Assembly (NCBI RefSeq): GCF_900188145.1
Contig: NZ_FZOJ01000014.1
Location: 1-64,000 of the forward strand
Direction of reading: 5' to 3'
Source: Anaerovirgula multivorans
Lineage (GTDB): Bacteria > Bacillota > Clostridia > Peptostreptococcales > Natronincolaceae
Length of the DNA: 64,000 nt
Position numbers and translations under genes: made by a program. Shown here piece after piece: positions 37,022 to 45,479 of the stretch. Each line of letters begins with the position of its first letter. The stretch's first letter is position 1. The notes beneath the pieces are model-generated. The model searched no databases, was not told where the DNA came from, and was given only the letters and a program-made list of their open reading frames with translations.

Positions 37022-37240
37022 ACATAAAAAAAGCATCTTCGATGCTTTCGCTAGGAAACCCTAGGTTTCCTTCGACGACAGCAAAGCTGTCTGAGCACCT
37101 TCCTGAAGGCGGGCAGGGGATTTCATCCCCTACAACCCCTATTTTTATATATTAGGAAAGTAGAACTTTCCTAGTATATAAAAAACGCTCTCCTTTCAGC
37201 AACAGATTGTATTACTTAATCTGTCTACCTTAAGGAGAGC
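37022..37240 (-). repeat. Cassette of consecutive hairpins with a terminator at each end
   Basis: Within 220 bases there are at least six stem-loops: GCTCTCCTT/AAGGAGAGC (37187-37195 with 37232-37240, plus an inner ACAGATT/AATCTGT), a TATATA-AGGAAAG stem near 37147-37180, GGGGAT/ATCCCC near 37117-37132, GACAGC/GCTGTC near 37078-37091, AGGAAACC/GGTTTCCT near 37053-37071, and AGCATC/GATGCT at 37032-37046. On the minus strand the first and last are followed by T6-T7. It could be a composite repeat or a structured RNA downstream of the alanine symporter gene. No protein is encoded. Confidence 0.5.
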
Positions 37241-37301
37241 ATATCATTGTGCACTGGTATTTCTTATTCTATTTATAGATAACCAATTTTAAACTTTAAT
37301 T

Positions 37302-37352
37302 GCACTCTGTGAAAGTGACTGACAGCAAATCAAAGATTTGGGTCATCTACTT
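37302..37352. repeat. 51-base mini-palindrome inserted in the larger element (left)
   Basis: Begins GCACTCTGTG and contains AAGTGACTGAC with imperfect inverse GTCATCTACTT around the hairpin CAAATCAAAGATTTG. A copy of identical length, differing at two positions, lies at 63153-63203. Removing it restores the sequence of the intact copy near base 310, so insertion is the simplest reading. Confidence 0.8.
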
Positions 37353-37421
37353 TTGATATACACGGTCTACGGTTTCACCCAAAACCATGGGCTGCAAATG
37401 TAGCCCTTAGTATATCAAAAT

Positions 37422-37473
37422 TTCACCTTGTATAAGCGACTGACATGAAATCATAGATTTCAGTCATCTGCTT
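37422..37473. repeat. 52-base mini-palindrome inserted in the larger element (right)
   Basis: Begins TTCACCTTGTAT and has AAGCGACTGAC and GTCATCTGCTT around AAATCATAGATTT. The same 52-base unit occurs in reverse at 60441-60492. Compared with the intact copy near base 382, it replaces a single base. It belongs to the same family as the 51-base unit but with a different left extension. Confidence 0.8.
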
Positions 37474-37535
37474 AAGTTCTGTAGTTGGTTATCTATAGTA
37501 GTTCTTAAAACTATAGTATTTTTATCTAATACTAC

Positions 37536-39005
37536 TTATGAAGATTTTTCTGCCTTTGGAGCCTTTCTTTTAGCATTTATTTTATTCCACAATTCTGCAT
37601 TCTTAATTCCTAATTTAGCAGGATCAAACACTGGATCCAATCCTTGTGATTTTTGTGCTTCATAGTCTCTAAGAGTTGCTATGCCTGGCTTTGTAAGAAG
37701 GATGATAGCAATAATGTTTAACCATGCCATTAAACCAACCCCTATATCACCTAGCGCCCAAACCATACCTGCTGAATTAACTGCACCAACGAAGACCATA
37801 ACAAGTAATGTTACACGAGTAATGTTAAATATTAACTTATGATTTTTAAAGTTTCTTGTTACATAAGCAACATTCACTTCAGCATAGTAGTAATAAGCCA
37901 TAAGTGTTGAGAAAGCAAAGAAGAATAATGCAATCGCTACAAATGCGCCTCCAAATCTTGGCATCAAACTACCAACAGCAGCCTGTGTAAAGGCTGGACC
38001 CGGCTCTACCCCAGGAAGACCTTGTGCTATAAAACCACCTGCCCCATCAGATACATTGTAAGCACCAGTTATTAAAATCATAAACGCAGTTGCTGAACAT
38101 ACAAATAATGTATCAACATATACAGAAAATGCTTGTACTAAACCTTGCTTTGCAGGATGAGATACTTCTGCAGCAGCTGCCGCCATCGGACCTGTACCTT
38201 GACCAGCTTCGTTTGAGTAAATCCCTCTTTTAACTCCCCACATAATAGCTTGACCTATAATAGCTCCGAAAGCAGCCTTTGAACTAAATGCTGATGAGAA
38301 AATAAGAGCAAATATAGAAGGAATTTGGCTAATGTTAAGCACGATAATGATTAAAGCAACGATAATATACCCAATCGCCATAAAAGGTACAATAATCTCA
38401 GCCGCTTTACCGATACGTTTAACTCCACCAAAGATAATAGTTGCTAATAAACCAGCAACAACTAAACCAGTTATCACCGGACTGATACCAAATGCATTCT
38501 CCATAGAAATTGCAATGCTGTTAGCTTGGATCCCTGGTAAGAAGAAGCCCATAGCTATTATAGCAGCAACTGCAAAGATCATAGCATACCATTTTTGTCC
38601 TAATCCTTTTTCAATAAAGTAAGAAGGACCTCCACGGTATTCGCCATCCATTTCTTCCTTCCAAACCTGAGCTAACGCTGCCTCTATATAAGCAGAGCCT
38701 GCGCCTAGGAAAGCGATTGCCCACATCCAGAATACTGCACCAGGACCACCAAAACCAATGGCTGATGCAACCCCAGCAATGTTACCTGTACCAACACGTC
38801 CACCTAAAGCCATCGCGAAACTTTGGAAAGATGATACCCCTGAATCTGACTCTTGACCACCGAACAATTGACCTACCATGTCTTTTATAAGACGAATTTG
38901 CGGAAATCTCATAAGAACTGAAAAGTATACCCCAGCACCTAGGCAAAGCCAAACTAACCATTGTGACCAAATAATGTCGTTAAGAAAATCTAAAATTCCT
39001 GCCAT
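37536..39005 (-). CDS. Sodium:alanine/glycine symporter (AGCS family)
   Basis: Imports alanine or glycine with Na+. The 489-residue protein has about 11 membrane helices and the family signatures: GGRVGTGNIAGVASAIGFGGPGAVFWMW near residue 70 and GVKRGIYSNEAGQGTGPMAAAAA near residue 255. GGGGAG precedes the ATG. A sigma-54 promoter lies upstream and the preceding gene encodes a sigma-54 activator, so regulation by that protein is likely. Glycine is the product of the purine pathway suggested for the adjacent cluster, which gives a possible link. Confidence 0.92.
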   Translation of the reverse strand: MAGILDFLNDIIWSQWLVWLCLGAGVYFSVLMRFPQIRLIKDMVGQLFGGQESDSGVSSFQSFAMALGGRVGTGNIAGVASAIGFGGPGAVFWMWAIAFLGAGSAYIEAALAQVWKEEMDGEYRGGPSYFIEKGLGQKWYAMIFAVAAIIAMGFFLPGIQANSIAISMENAFGISPVITGLVVAGLLATIIFGGVKRIGKAAEIIVPFMAIGYIIVALIIIVLNISQIPSIFALIFSSAFSSKAAFGAIIGQAIMWGVKRGIYSNEAGQGTGPMAAAAAEVSHPAKQGLVQAFSVYVDTLFVCSATAFMILITGAYNVSDGAGGFIAQGLPGVEPGPAFTQAAVGSLMPRFGGAFVAIALFFFAFSTLMAYYYYAEVNVAYVTRNFKNHKLIFNITRVTLLVMVFVGAVNSAGMVWALGDIGVGLMAWLNIIAIILLTKPGIATLRDYEAQKSQGLDPVFDPAKLGIKNAELWNKINAKRKAPKAEKSS

Positions 39006-39064
39006 GTTTAAAACTCCCCTCTCCTAAATATGATTTAGTAAATATAATTGCCGTTGATATATAA

Positions 39065-39080
39065 AGCAAAATGTGTGCCA
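39065..39080 (-). promoter_or_regulatory. Sigma-54 promoter of the alanine/glycine symporter
   Basis: On the minus strand the sequence TGGCAC-ACATT-TTGCT matches the -24/-12 consensus (TGGCAC-N5-TTGCW) exactly. It is 60-75 bases upstream of the symporter ATG at 39005, so transcription should start near 39053. Confidence 0.85.
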
Positions 39081-39135
39081 AATTTAATAATTCAGACAAA
39101 TCAACATTTTGACACAATTTGACGGCAAGAATCGG

Positions 39136-39169
39136 GAAATTTTTTTCTTGTGACATGAAATTTTTTTCT
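39136..39169 (-). promoter_or_regulatory. Candidate activator sites: two direct repeats 21 bases apart
   Basis: GAAATTTTTTTCT (plus strand) occurs at 39136-39148 and 39157-39169, exactly two helical turns apart and 56-90 bases upstream of the -24 box, where bacterial enhancer-binding proteins usually bind. The AT-rich composition tempers the call. Confidence 0.5.
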
Positions 39170-39312
39170 CATTTTATTGCAATTCATCATATTTATCAAA
39201 TATAGTGGGGAAAACAAGCCATTTTAACTAATATATACTTCTTAGAAATGTTTATGAAACTATTGTAAGAATGCCTTTTTCTTAAATATCAGCGCTGAAA
39301 ATGTGTTTTAAA

Positions 39313-40644
39313 CTAATGCTTATCAATGCTATATTCATTAATTTTATTAAACAATTGTCTTCTACTTATGCCTAATTGACTTGCCGTATTTGTCATATTG
39401 AAATTATTAATTAATAATAATTTTTCTATATGCTTCTTTTCAGCTGCTGCTCTAACATCTTTAAGAAGTACCCGATTTGATACATTCATATTTATTTCAT
39501 CAGATATATCACGAATACTAATAATACCATCCTTCGAAAGAACTACGAGACGTTCTATTATATTTTTCAATTCTCTGATATTTCCAGGGTAATTATAACT
39601 CATAAGAGTATTTAAAGCTTCTTCTTCTATCTCTTGGATATCTTTTTTAAGTTCACTAGCGTAAGTTGTAATAAAATAATTAATTAACTTCTTAAGATCC
39701 TCTTTTCTATCCCTTAACGGAGGAATCTTTATGACAATAGTACTAATTCTGTAATAAAAATCTTCCCTAAAATTGTTTTCTTTAATGCTCCGGCTAATAT
39801 CTTTATTGGTAGCGCATATCAATCTAAAGTCTATATCAATTAATCGATTAGAACCTATTCGCGCTATTTTTCTATTATCAAGCACCCTTAGTAAGTTTAA
39901 TTGTACATCTAAGGAAGTATCTCCAATTTCGTCTAGAAATAGGGTTCCTTCATGGGCTGCTTCAATTCTTCCAATTCTTTTCTCGTAGGCTCCAGTAAAA
40001 GCTCCCTTTTCATGACCATATAGTTCTGATTGCAATAAATTCTCAGAAAAAGCATGACAATTCACTGCTACAAAAGTATTGTTTTTTCTTGAACTAAGAT
40101 TATGAATGTAATTAGCAAAAACTTCTTTACCAACTCCAGATTCTCCTAGAAGTAAAATAGTAGAGTTACTATCAGCAGCTCGTGATGCCAAATCTAATGC
40201 TTTATTAAATGATTCGTTTTCAGATTCAAGAAAAAAATTCTGAGCAGATAAACTTTCAACTTTATTCTTATATTTAACGACCTTCTCAATCTTCTTGATT
40301 TCAAGTATTAATTCATCCAGATCGTGATTTTTTATAAAGTAACCAAAAGCCCCCTTTTTTATTGCCTCAACTGCACTTTTAATATCTCCATCAACTGTTA
40401 TGACTATAACTTCTGTATCTGGACTAATTTCTTTTATTTTATCCACCAATTCAAATCCATTAATGTCTTTCATCTTGTAGTCAATTATTACTACATCGAC
40501 TTTCGTTTTTCTAATTAAGGCGATAGCCTCTTCACCAGAATTAACACTGTGAGAGGTATAATCATTAGTAAGTAGTACTGACTGAATAGCCTGTAAATAC
40601 TCTTTTTCATCATCTACTATTAAAATGTTCAAATTATTGTCCAT
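39313..40644 (-). CDS. NtrC-type sigma-54 response regulator
   Basis: A 443-residue activator: receiver domain (Asp55 in VVIIDYKMKD), AAA+ domain with Walker A GESGVGKE, the sigma-54 contact loop GAFTGA and Walker B LFLDEIGD, and a C-terminal Fis-type helix-turn-helix (TASQLGISRRQLFNKI). GGAGG precedes the ATG. Its cognate kinase is not adjacent. It lies directly upstream of a symporter gene with a perfect sigma-54 promoter, which is its most likely target. The loop reads intact, so it should interact with sigma-54. Confidence 0.92.
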   Translation of the reverse strand: MDNNLNILIVDDEKEYLQAIQSVLLTNDYTSHSVNSGEEAIALIRKTKVDVVIIDYKMKDINGFELVDKIKEISPDTEVIVITVDGDIKSAVEAIKKGAFGYFIKNHDLDELILEIKKIEKVVKYKNKVESLSAQNFFLESENESFNKALDLASRAADSNSTILLLGESGVGKEVFANYIHNLSSRKNNTFVAVNCHAFSENLLQSELYGHEKGAFTGAYEKRIGRIEAAHEGTLFLDEIGDTSLDVQLNLLRVLDNRKIARIGSNRLIDIDFRLICATNKDISRSIKENNFREDFYYRISTIVIKIPPLRDRKEDLKKLINYFITTYASELKKDIQEIEEEALNTLMSYNYPGNIRELKNIIERLVVLSKDGIISIRDISDEINMNVSNRVLLKDVRAAAEKKHIEKLLLINNFNMTNTASQLGISRRQLFNKINEYSIDKH

Positions 40645-40928
40645 TTATTTATTCCTCCAAAAATTTAGAGATTTCACTAAAGATTAACATGATCCTCTTT
40701 ACGTTTAAAGATGTCCTTCCTTTGGAATTTTTTTTCCCACTATGAATTCCTTCCCTATTATAAGGTATAAACAAGTTAAATTCAATACCTTTCTCTACTT
40801 ACTTTAGCTAAATGCTACGATAAATTGATTTTATCTCATATTTGCAATGTATATTTTCATTCTAAAAATAGCTTATTATTATTATCTTTAATAGCTTTAA
40901 ATTTTAATCTTACAATATTATTCTAAAT

Positions 40929-40983
40929 AAAAATCAGCATACAAAACGTCGCATTCCATGCGGCTTTTTGTATGCTGATTTTT
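40929..40983 (-). terminator. Terminator at the end of the purine cluster
   Basis: A long hairpin pairs AAAATCAGCATACAAAA (from 40929) with TTTTGTATGCTGATTTT (to 40983) and has an inner GCAT/ATGC. T-rich arms on both sides make it effective in both directions. It lies 30 bases past the adenine deaminase stop. The remaining 280 bases up to the activator gene at 40644 are AT-rich with nothing else recognised. Confidence 0.85.
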
Positions 40984-41012
40984 ATTATAGACATAGATCA
41001 ATATTGCAAGCT

Positions 41013-42740
41013 TTACTCTGTCAATGTTAAATCCATAAATGAGAAATTTGTCACATTAAATAATCCCATATCCGTCAGTTTAATTTCTGGAATAACAGGT
41101 AAAGCCAAAAAAGATAAAGTCATAAAGGGATCTATGTTTTTGTTCACATGTAGCTGGTCATATGCTATATTTAACATTTCCTTCAATTGAAGGTTAACCT
41201 TCTCCATTGTTCCATCAGAGATTAATCCAGCTATAGGAAGAGGTAGGGTTTTCAATATTTCCCCTTTACTACAGATCGTGATGCCTCCTCCTACCTTCTC
41301 TACTTCTTTAATAGCCAGTACTATATCTTCATCATTATCTCCAATAACGATGAGGTTGTGAGAGTCATGGGCAATTGTTGAAGCAATAGCACCATTCTTC
41401 ATTTTAAAATCCTCAACCAATCCCAGTCCTATATTGCCAGTAGCTTTATGCCTTTCAATCACTGCTAATTTTAGTATATCTAGATTCTTGTTGTATTGGA
41501 AAATACCTTTTTCTGCATCTACTTTTCGTACTACCTTTTGGGTCACTAAGCTGTGAGGCAGTAGCTTAATTACATTAACAATGTCAGAAGTAACCTTTAC
41601 TTCTAAATCCTCTTTTGTAATTAATTCCATATTGATCGTATACATCACTTTAGCATGGTCAGAATCCACAATATCAAAAAGAGGTTTTTTATTTTCTGCC
41701 ACTTTATTCCCCTTCTTGTAAACCTCTAAAACCTCAAAATTCTGCAAATCTTCTAAAACGACGAGGTCTGCATCATAGCCTGGTGCAATTGCCCCTAGAT
41801 CTTTAAGCCCATAACATTCTGCTGCATTAATGGTAGCCATCTGAAGAGCTGTAATAGGATGAACTCCTTCTTTTACTGCCAAGCGAAGGTTATTGTCAAT
41901 ATGTCCTCCTACCAGAATATCCTCTGGATGCTTATCGTCAGTGCAGAACAAGCATCTTCTTGCATTCTCCCTAGTAATACCCCTAATTAAAGTTTTTAGG
42001 TTTCTAGCAGCTGACCCCTCTCGTATCAAAATATACATTCCTAGCCTTAAACGATCTTGCATCTCCTCTACTGTGGAGCATTCATGCTCCGTCTTAACTC
42101 CTGCAGCTACATAAGCATTTAATTCCTTCCCTATAATGTTAGGTCCATGCCCGTCTATTTTTTTCTCTTTGGTAATCATAATTTTGTCTAATATACTGTC
42201 CTCTGCCGAGATTACTCCTGGATAATCCATCAACTCTCCTAAACCTAATACTCTGTTATGATGAATAAGACCTTCTAATTCTTTAGCTCTTAGTATTGCT
42301 CCTGCATTTTCAAAGGAAGTTGCAGGCACACATGAGGGTAGCATAATATAGATATTAAGGGGTAAATTTTCGCTGGCATTTAACATATATTGAATTCCTT
42401 CTACACCGCATACATTTGCTATTTCATGTGGGTCAGCGATAATTGTCGTAGTTCCCCTCGGTACGACTCCTCTAGCAAATTCTCCTGGAGTAACCATAGA
42501 AGATTCAATATGTACATGACTGTCGATCAATCCCGGAGCTACATATCTTCCATCAATATCACATTCTTTAATCCCTTCATATTCGCCAATACCAACAATT
42601 CTGCCATCATCAATGGCTATATCCCCTTCTATGATTTCGTGGGAAAACACATTAACAATTTTAGCATTTTTTAATACCACTTCAGCCTTTTCTCTGCCGG
42701 CACCTATATCTATTTTTCTTTTTAGCTTCTCCTTCATCAT
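41013..42740 (-). CDS. ade: Adenine deaminase
   Basis: Hydrolyses adenine to hypoxanthine and ammonia. This is the canonical form: metal ligands His75 and His77 in DSHVHIESSMVTP, ADPHEIANVCG, HGPNIIGKELNAY and LFCTDDKHPEDI, plus the C-terminal domain with IAHDSHNLIVIG. 575 residues is typical. Start is at the ATG six bases after GGAGG. It follows the xanthine dehydrogenase genes with a one-base gap and is the last gene before the terminator. It should feed hypoxanthine to the dehydrogenase. Compare the divergent paralog at 49727-51538. Confidence 0.95.
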   Translation of the reverse strand: MMKEKLKRKIDIGAGREKAEVVLKNAKIVNVFSHEIIEGDIAIDDGRIVGIGEYEGIKECDIDGRYVAPGLIDSHVHIESSMVTPGEFARGVVPRGTTTIIADPHEIANVCGVEGIQYMLNASENLPLNIYIMLPSCVPATSFENAGAILRAKELEGLIHHNRVLGLGELMDYPGVISAEDSILDKIMITKEKKIDGHGPNIIGKELNAYVAAGVKTEHECSTVEEMQDRLRLGMYILIREGSAARNLKTLIRGITRENARRCLFCTDDKHPEDILVGGHIDNNLRLAVKEGVHPITALQMATINAAECYGLKDLGAIAPGYDADLVVLEDLQNFEVLEVYKKGNKVAENKKPLFDIVDSDHAKVMYTINMELITKEDLEVKVTSDIVNVIKLLPHSLVTQKVVRKVDAEKGIFQYNKNLDILKLAVIERHKATGNIGLGLVEDFKMKNGAIASTIAHDSHNLIVIGDNDEDIVLAIKEVEKVGGGITICSKGEILKTLPLPIAGLISDGTMEKVNLQLKEMLNIAYDQLHVNKNIDPFMTLSFLALPVIPEIKLTDMGLFNVTNFSFMDLTLTE

Positions 42741-42741
42741 T

Positions 42742-43734
42742 TTAAGCCTCCATTTCCTTCTTCCTTAAAGCCTTTATTAGCTTCTCTGGTGTAACAGGTA
42801 TCTCCTTCATCCTTATGCCTATAGCATTATATATGGCGTTAAGGATGGCTGGAGCTGCAGCGATGGTTACAGGTTCCCCTATACCCTTTGCTCCATAGGG
42901 TCCTGTTGATTCTGGGTCTTCTATAAGAATCTTTTTCACCTCTGGCATATCAAGAGCAGTAGGTATTAAGTAATTTGTTAAACGATTGTTCTTGATTTTC
43001 CCCTCCTGAATATTTAGATCTTCATAAATAGCATAGCCTAAACCCATTGCAAAGCCTCCGTCAATTTGCCCTTCAACCAACTTAGGGTTAATCGTCCTAC
43101 CCGTATCTTGAGCACAAACACTTCGAAGCACCTCAACAGTCCCTGTTAAAATATCTACCTCCACCTCAACTCCATAAGCACTAAAGGTATAAGGCCAGTA
43201 GGGTGCTCCTTGACCTGTATCTTCATCCATTCGTGTTGTTTGAGCAGTAAAGTTTCCTGCTCTTCTTAACCTTTTCTCTTCAACAAGAGAAGCAATTTCT
43301 TTAAAAGAAATTCCTTTCTCAGGGTAGATTTTCAGAAAAATACTTCCATCTTTAACAGCTAATCCTACGCTACTATTTAATCCTAACTTTTCAATAGCGA
43401 TAGCGATCATCTCTTCCTTTAGATTCTCTGCTGCTATTTTTATAGCATTTCCAGTGTTATAGGTTTGTCTGCTGGCGGCAGCTGTGCCAGCATCAGGTGT
43501 AATACTTGTATCTTCACATATTAGGTTAATTTCCTTCTCGGAAACACCTAAGACTTCTGCGGCAATTTGGCTCAAAATTGTTTTAGCTCCTTGACCTACC
43601 TCGGTGGCTCCAGCATAGATGGTTACCATTCCATCCTTCCCAAGTTCTGCTATAGCATTAGAAATGTCTGGGAAGCCATTACCATATCCTGTTCCATAGA
43701 ATATACTTGCAAAACCAATCCCACGTTTCTTCAA
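42742..43734 (-). CDS. Xanthine dehydrogenase molybdopterin subunit, C-terminal chain (NdhM-like)
   Basis: The C-terminal half of a molybdopterin-binding subunit as its own 330-residue protein. It begins KKRGIGFASIFYGTGYG, contains GATEVGQGAKT and AASRQTYNTGN, and ends with GPYGAKGIGEPVT, which holds the catalytic glutamate of the xanthine oxidase family. It starts at a TTG overlapping the stop region of the N-terminal chain, with GAGGGGG about nine bases upstream, so separate translation is plausible. The same split position occurs in nicotinate dehydrogenase of Eubacterium barkeri (NdhL/NdhM). Purine context suggests hypoxanthine/xanthine as substrate. Confidence 0.85.
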   Translation of the reverse strand: MKKRGIGFASIFYGTGYGNGFPDISNAIAELGKDGMVTIYAGATEVGQGAKTILSQIAAEVLGVSEKEINLICEDTSITPDAGTAAASRQTYNTGNAIKIAAENLKEEMIAIAIEKLGLNSSVGLAVKDGSIFLKIYPEKGISFKEIASLVEEKRLRRAGNFTAQTTRMDEDTGQGAPYWPYTFSAYGVEVEVDILTGTVEVLRSVCAQDTGRTINPKLVEGQIDGGFAMGLGYAIYEDLNIQEGKIKNNRLTNYLIPTALDMPEVKKILIEDPESTGPYGAKGIGEPVTIAAAPAILNAIYNAIGIRMKEIPVTPEKLIKALRKKEMEA

Positions 43735-43735
43735 T

Positions 43736-44998
43736 TTAAACAGCCCCCTCTAGTTTTTGTTCAAAATCCATAGCTTTTGCTACTTCTTCAATACATTTCT
43801 GTAAGGGGATACTCTCCTCCAATACCTGCCCAGTTGCAGTCCTAGAGCCGACTTTGAAGCAATTCATTAATCTGAAGGTAATTGGATCTATTTCTAACTT
43901 TTCAGCCAGCATATCCATCTGTTGTTCATGCCCTATAGGAACTTGAACTGCACCAAACCCCCTCATAGCTCCAGCAAAGGGATTATTGGTATAAACTGCA
44001 TAACTGTCCACCTTCACGTTAGAGATTTCATAGGGCCCAGTTGCATGAACTCCAGCTTTTCTTAAGACATTTATAGCCCAGGAGGCATAAGCACCTGTAT
44101 CACCAATGATCTTGGCCTCCATAGCCATCAGTTTTCCATTGTTATCTGCACCTGTTTTATAATACATAATCATGGGATGTCTTTTACTATGAGCTTCAAA
44201 GGATTCCTGCCTAGAGTAAACAGTTTTAACCGGTTTCCCCGTCACCTTCACTGCTAAAGCCAGATGGATTTGCATAGTAATATCCTCCCTGCCACCAAAA
44301 GCACCTCCAACAGCAGTATTGATGACCTTAATCTTTTCTAATGGCAGCTGTAATGCTTCTGCGATTTCCAATTGGTCAAAATGAGGGTATTGCGTGGCTG
44401 CACATACCACAATCGTATCCCCCTCTTTATAGGCTAATCCTGCCTCCGGTTGCAGGAATGCATGATCCACCATAGAGGTTTTATATTCTCCCTCCACCAC
44501 TACGTCACACTTTTCAAAGGCATTTTCTGCATCTCCTTTTCTTAGCTTGTAATGATAGAGAATATTTCCATCGTCATGAACCTTAGGTGCTTTCTCTTTC
44601 ATTGCTTCAATTGGATCAAAAACCCCCTCTATTTCTTCATAAGTCACTTCAATAGCTGCCACTGCTTTTTCAGCAGCTTTTTCCGACGTAGCTATGACAA
44701 AAGCCAAGGAATCCCCTATAGACCTAACCTTCTTGCTGCAGAAAACTTGATGATCCTTAAACAATACGCCATGATGATTGTTAGGCACATCCTGATAGGT
44801 TAATATTTTTATTACTCCAGATATTTCTTCTGCTTTACTGATGTCTAGCTTAACGAAAGCATGAGGTTTTTTTGAACGTAAGGTTTTACCAAAAACCATG
44901 TCATCCACATACAAATCTTGTGGATAGGTGGCTTTTCCTGTCACCTTTGCTAATCCATCTACTCGTATAACATTTTCTCCTACAATCTCTAGCTTCAT
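43736..44998 (-). CDS. Xanthine dehydrogenase molybdopterin subunit, N-terminal chain (NdhL-like)
   Basis: A 420-residue N-terminal half: IRVDGLAKVTGKATYPQDLY, the domain shared with aldehyde oxidases, then AATQYPHFDQ and the cofactor loop GGAFGGREDI, followed by FAGAMRGFGAVQ. A single-chain enzyme would be about 750 residues, which matches the sum of this and the next gene. Its ATG overlaps the stop codon of the iron-sulfur gene (ATGA). Members with this split can contain labile selenium, but nothing in the sequence proves that here. Confidence 0.88.
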   Translation of the reverse strand: MKLEIVGENVIRVDGLAKVTGKATYPQDLYVDDMVFGKTLRSKKPHAFVKLDISKAEEISGVIKILTYQDVPNNHHGVLFKDHQVFCSKKVRSIGDSLAFVIATSEKAAEKAVAAIEVTYEEIEGVFDPIEAMKEKAPKVHDDGNILYHYKLRKGDAENAFEKCDVVVEGEYKTSMVDHAFLQPEAGLAYKEGDTIVVCAATQYPHFDQLEIAEALQLPLEKIKVINTAVGGAFGGREDITMQIHLALAVKVTGKPVKTVYSRQESFEAHSKRHPMIMYYKTGADNNGKLMAMEAKIIGDTGAYASWAINVLRKAGVHATGPYEISNVKVDSYAVYTNNPFAGAMRGFGAVQVPIGHEQQMDMLAEKLEIDPITFRLMNCFKVGSRTATGQVLEESIPLQKCIEEVAKAMDFEQKLEGAV

Positions 44999-45477
44999 TC
45001 CTTTGTTTCCTCCCCTCTTAAATACTGGGAAGCTTTTTCGATAGCATTCACAATTTGATTATATCCTGTACATCTACAAAGATTACCTGATATACCTTCC
45101 CTGATCTCCTTTCTAGTAGGGGAAGGATTTTGATCCAATAGCGCCTTAGCAGATAGCACCATTCCAGGTGTGCAAAAACCACATTGTACTGCTCCTTCTT
45201 CTAAAAAAGCCCTCTGTATGGGATGTAGATCATGATCTCCTTTTACACCTTCTATCGTAATAATTTCTTTTCCTTCTCCTTGAAAGGCCATCACCATACA
45301 GGCATTCACCGTTGTTTCATCCATAATAATGGTACATGCTCCACATTCTCCTTCACCACAGCCCTCCTTTGTTCCCGTCAAATGAAGCTTATCTCTTAAT
45401 ACATCTAAAAGTCTCATATCCTCTTCTATATCAACCTCGTATACCTTCCCATTTACTTTTAATTGTATTCTCTTCAT
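44995..45477 (-). CDS. xdhC: Xanthine dehydrogenase iron-sulfur subunit
   Basis: A 160-residue protein with two [2Fe-2S] sites: plant-ferredoxin type CGEGECGACT near the N-terminus and the helical CGFCTPGM...CRCTGY site near the C-terminus. It passes electrons from the molybdenum centre to FAD. It lies between the FAD subunit (two-base gap) and the molybdopterin chain (four-base overlap), the usual order. Confidence 0.93.
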   Translation of the reverse strand: MKRIQLKVNGKVYEVDIEEDMRLLDVLRDKLHLTGTKEGCGEGECGACTIIMDETTVNACMVMAFQGEGKEIITIEGVKGDHDLHPIQRAFLEEGAVQCGFCTPGMVLSAKALLDQNPSPTRKEIREGISGNLCRCTGYNQIVNAIEKASQYLRGEETKE

Positions 45478-45479
45478 AC

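Larger units (their letters stand above)
37274..37497. repeat. Palindromic mini-element carrying two inserted smaller elements
   Basis: Perfect 13-base ends, TATAGATAACCAA (37274-37286) and TTGGTTATCTATA (37485-37497). The core is nearly identical to the intact copy at 287-410. It is interrupted on both sides of the core by 51- and 52-base palindromic insertions, listed separately. It fills the gap after the alanine/glycine symporter stop at 37536. Confidence 0.85.

Noticed and set aside
37187..37240. T-box or other amino acid riboswitch for the symporter
   Set aside because: It lies downstream of the symporter gene on the minus strand, not in its leader, and no T-box sequence is visible.
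43725..43745. Frameshift in the xanthine dehydrogenase molybdopterin gene
   Set aside because: The break has its own ribosome site and matches the natural NdhL/NdhM split, so I treat it as two real genes, though read checks are advised.
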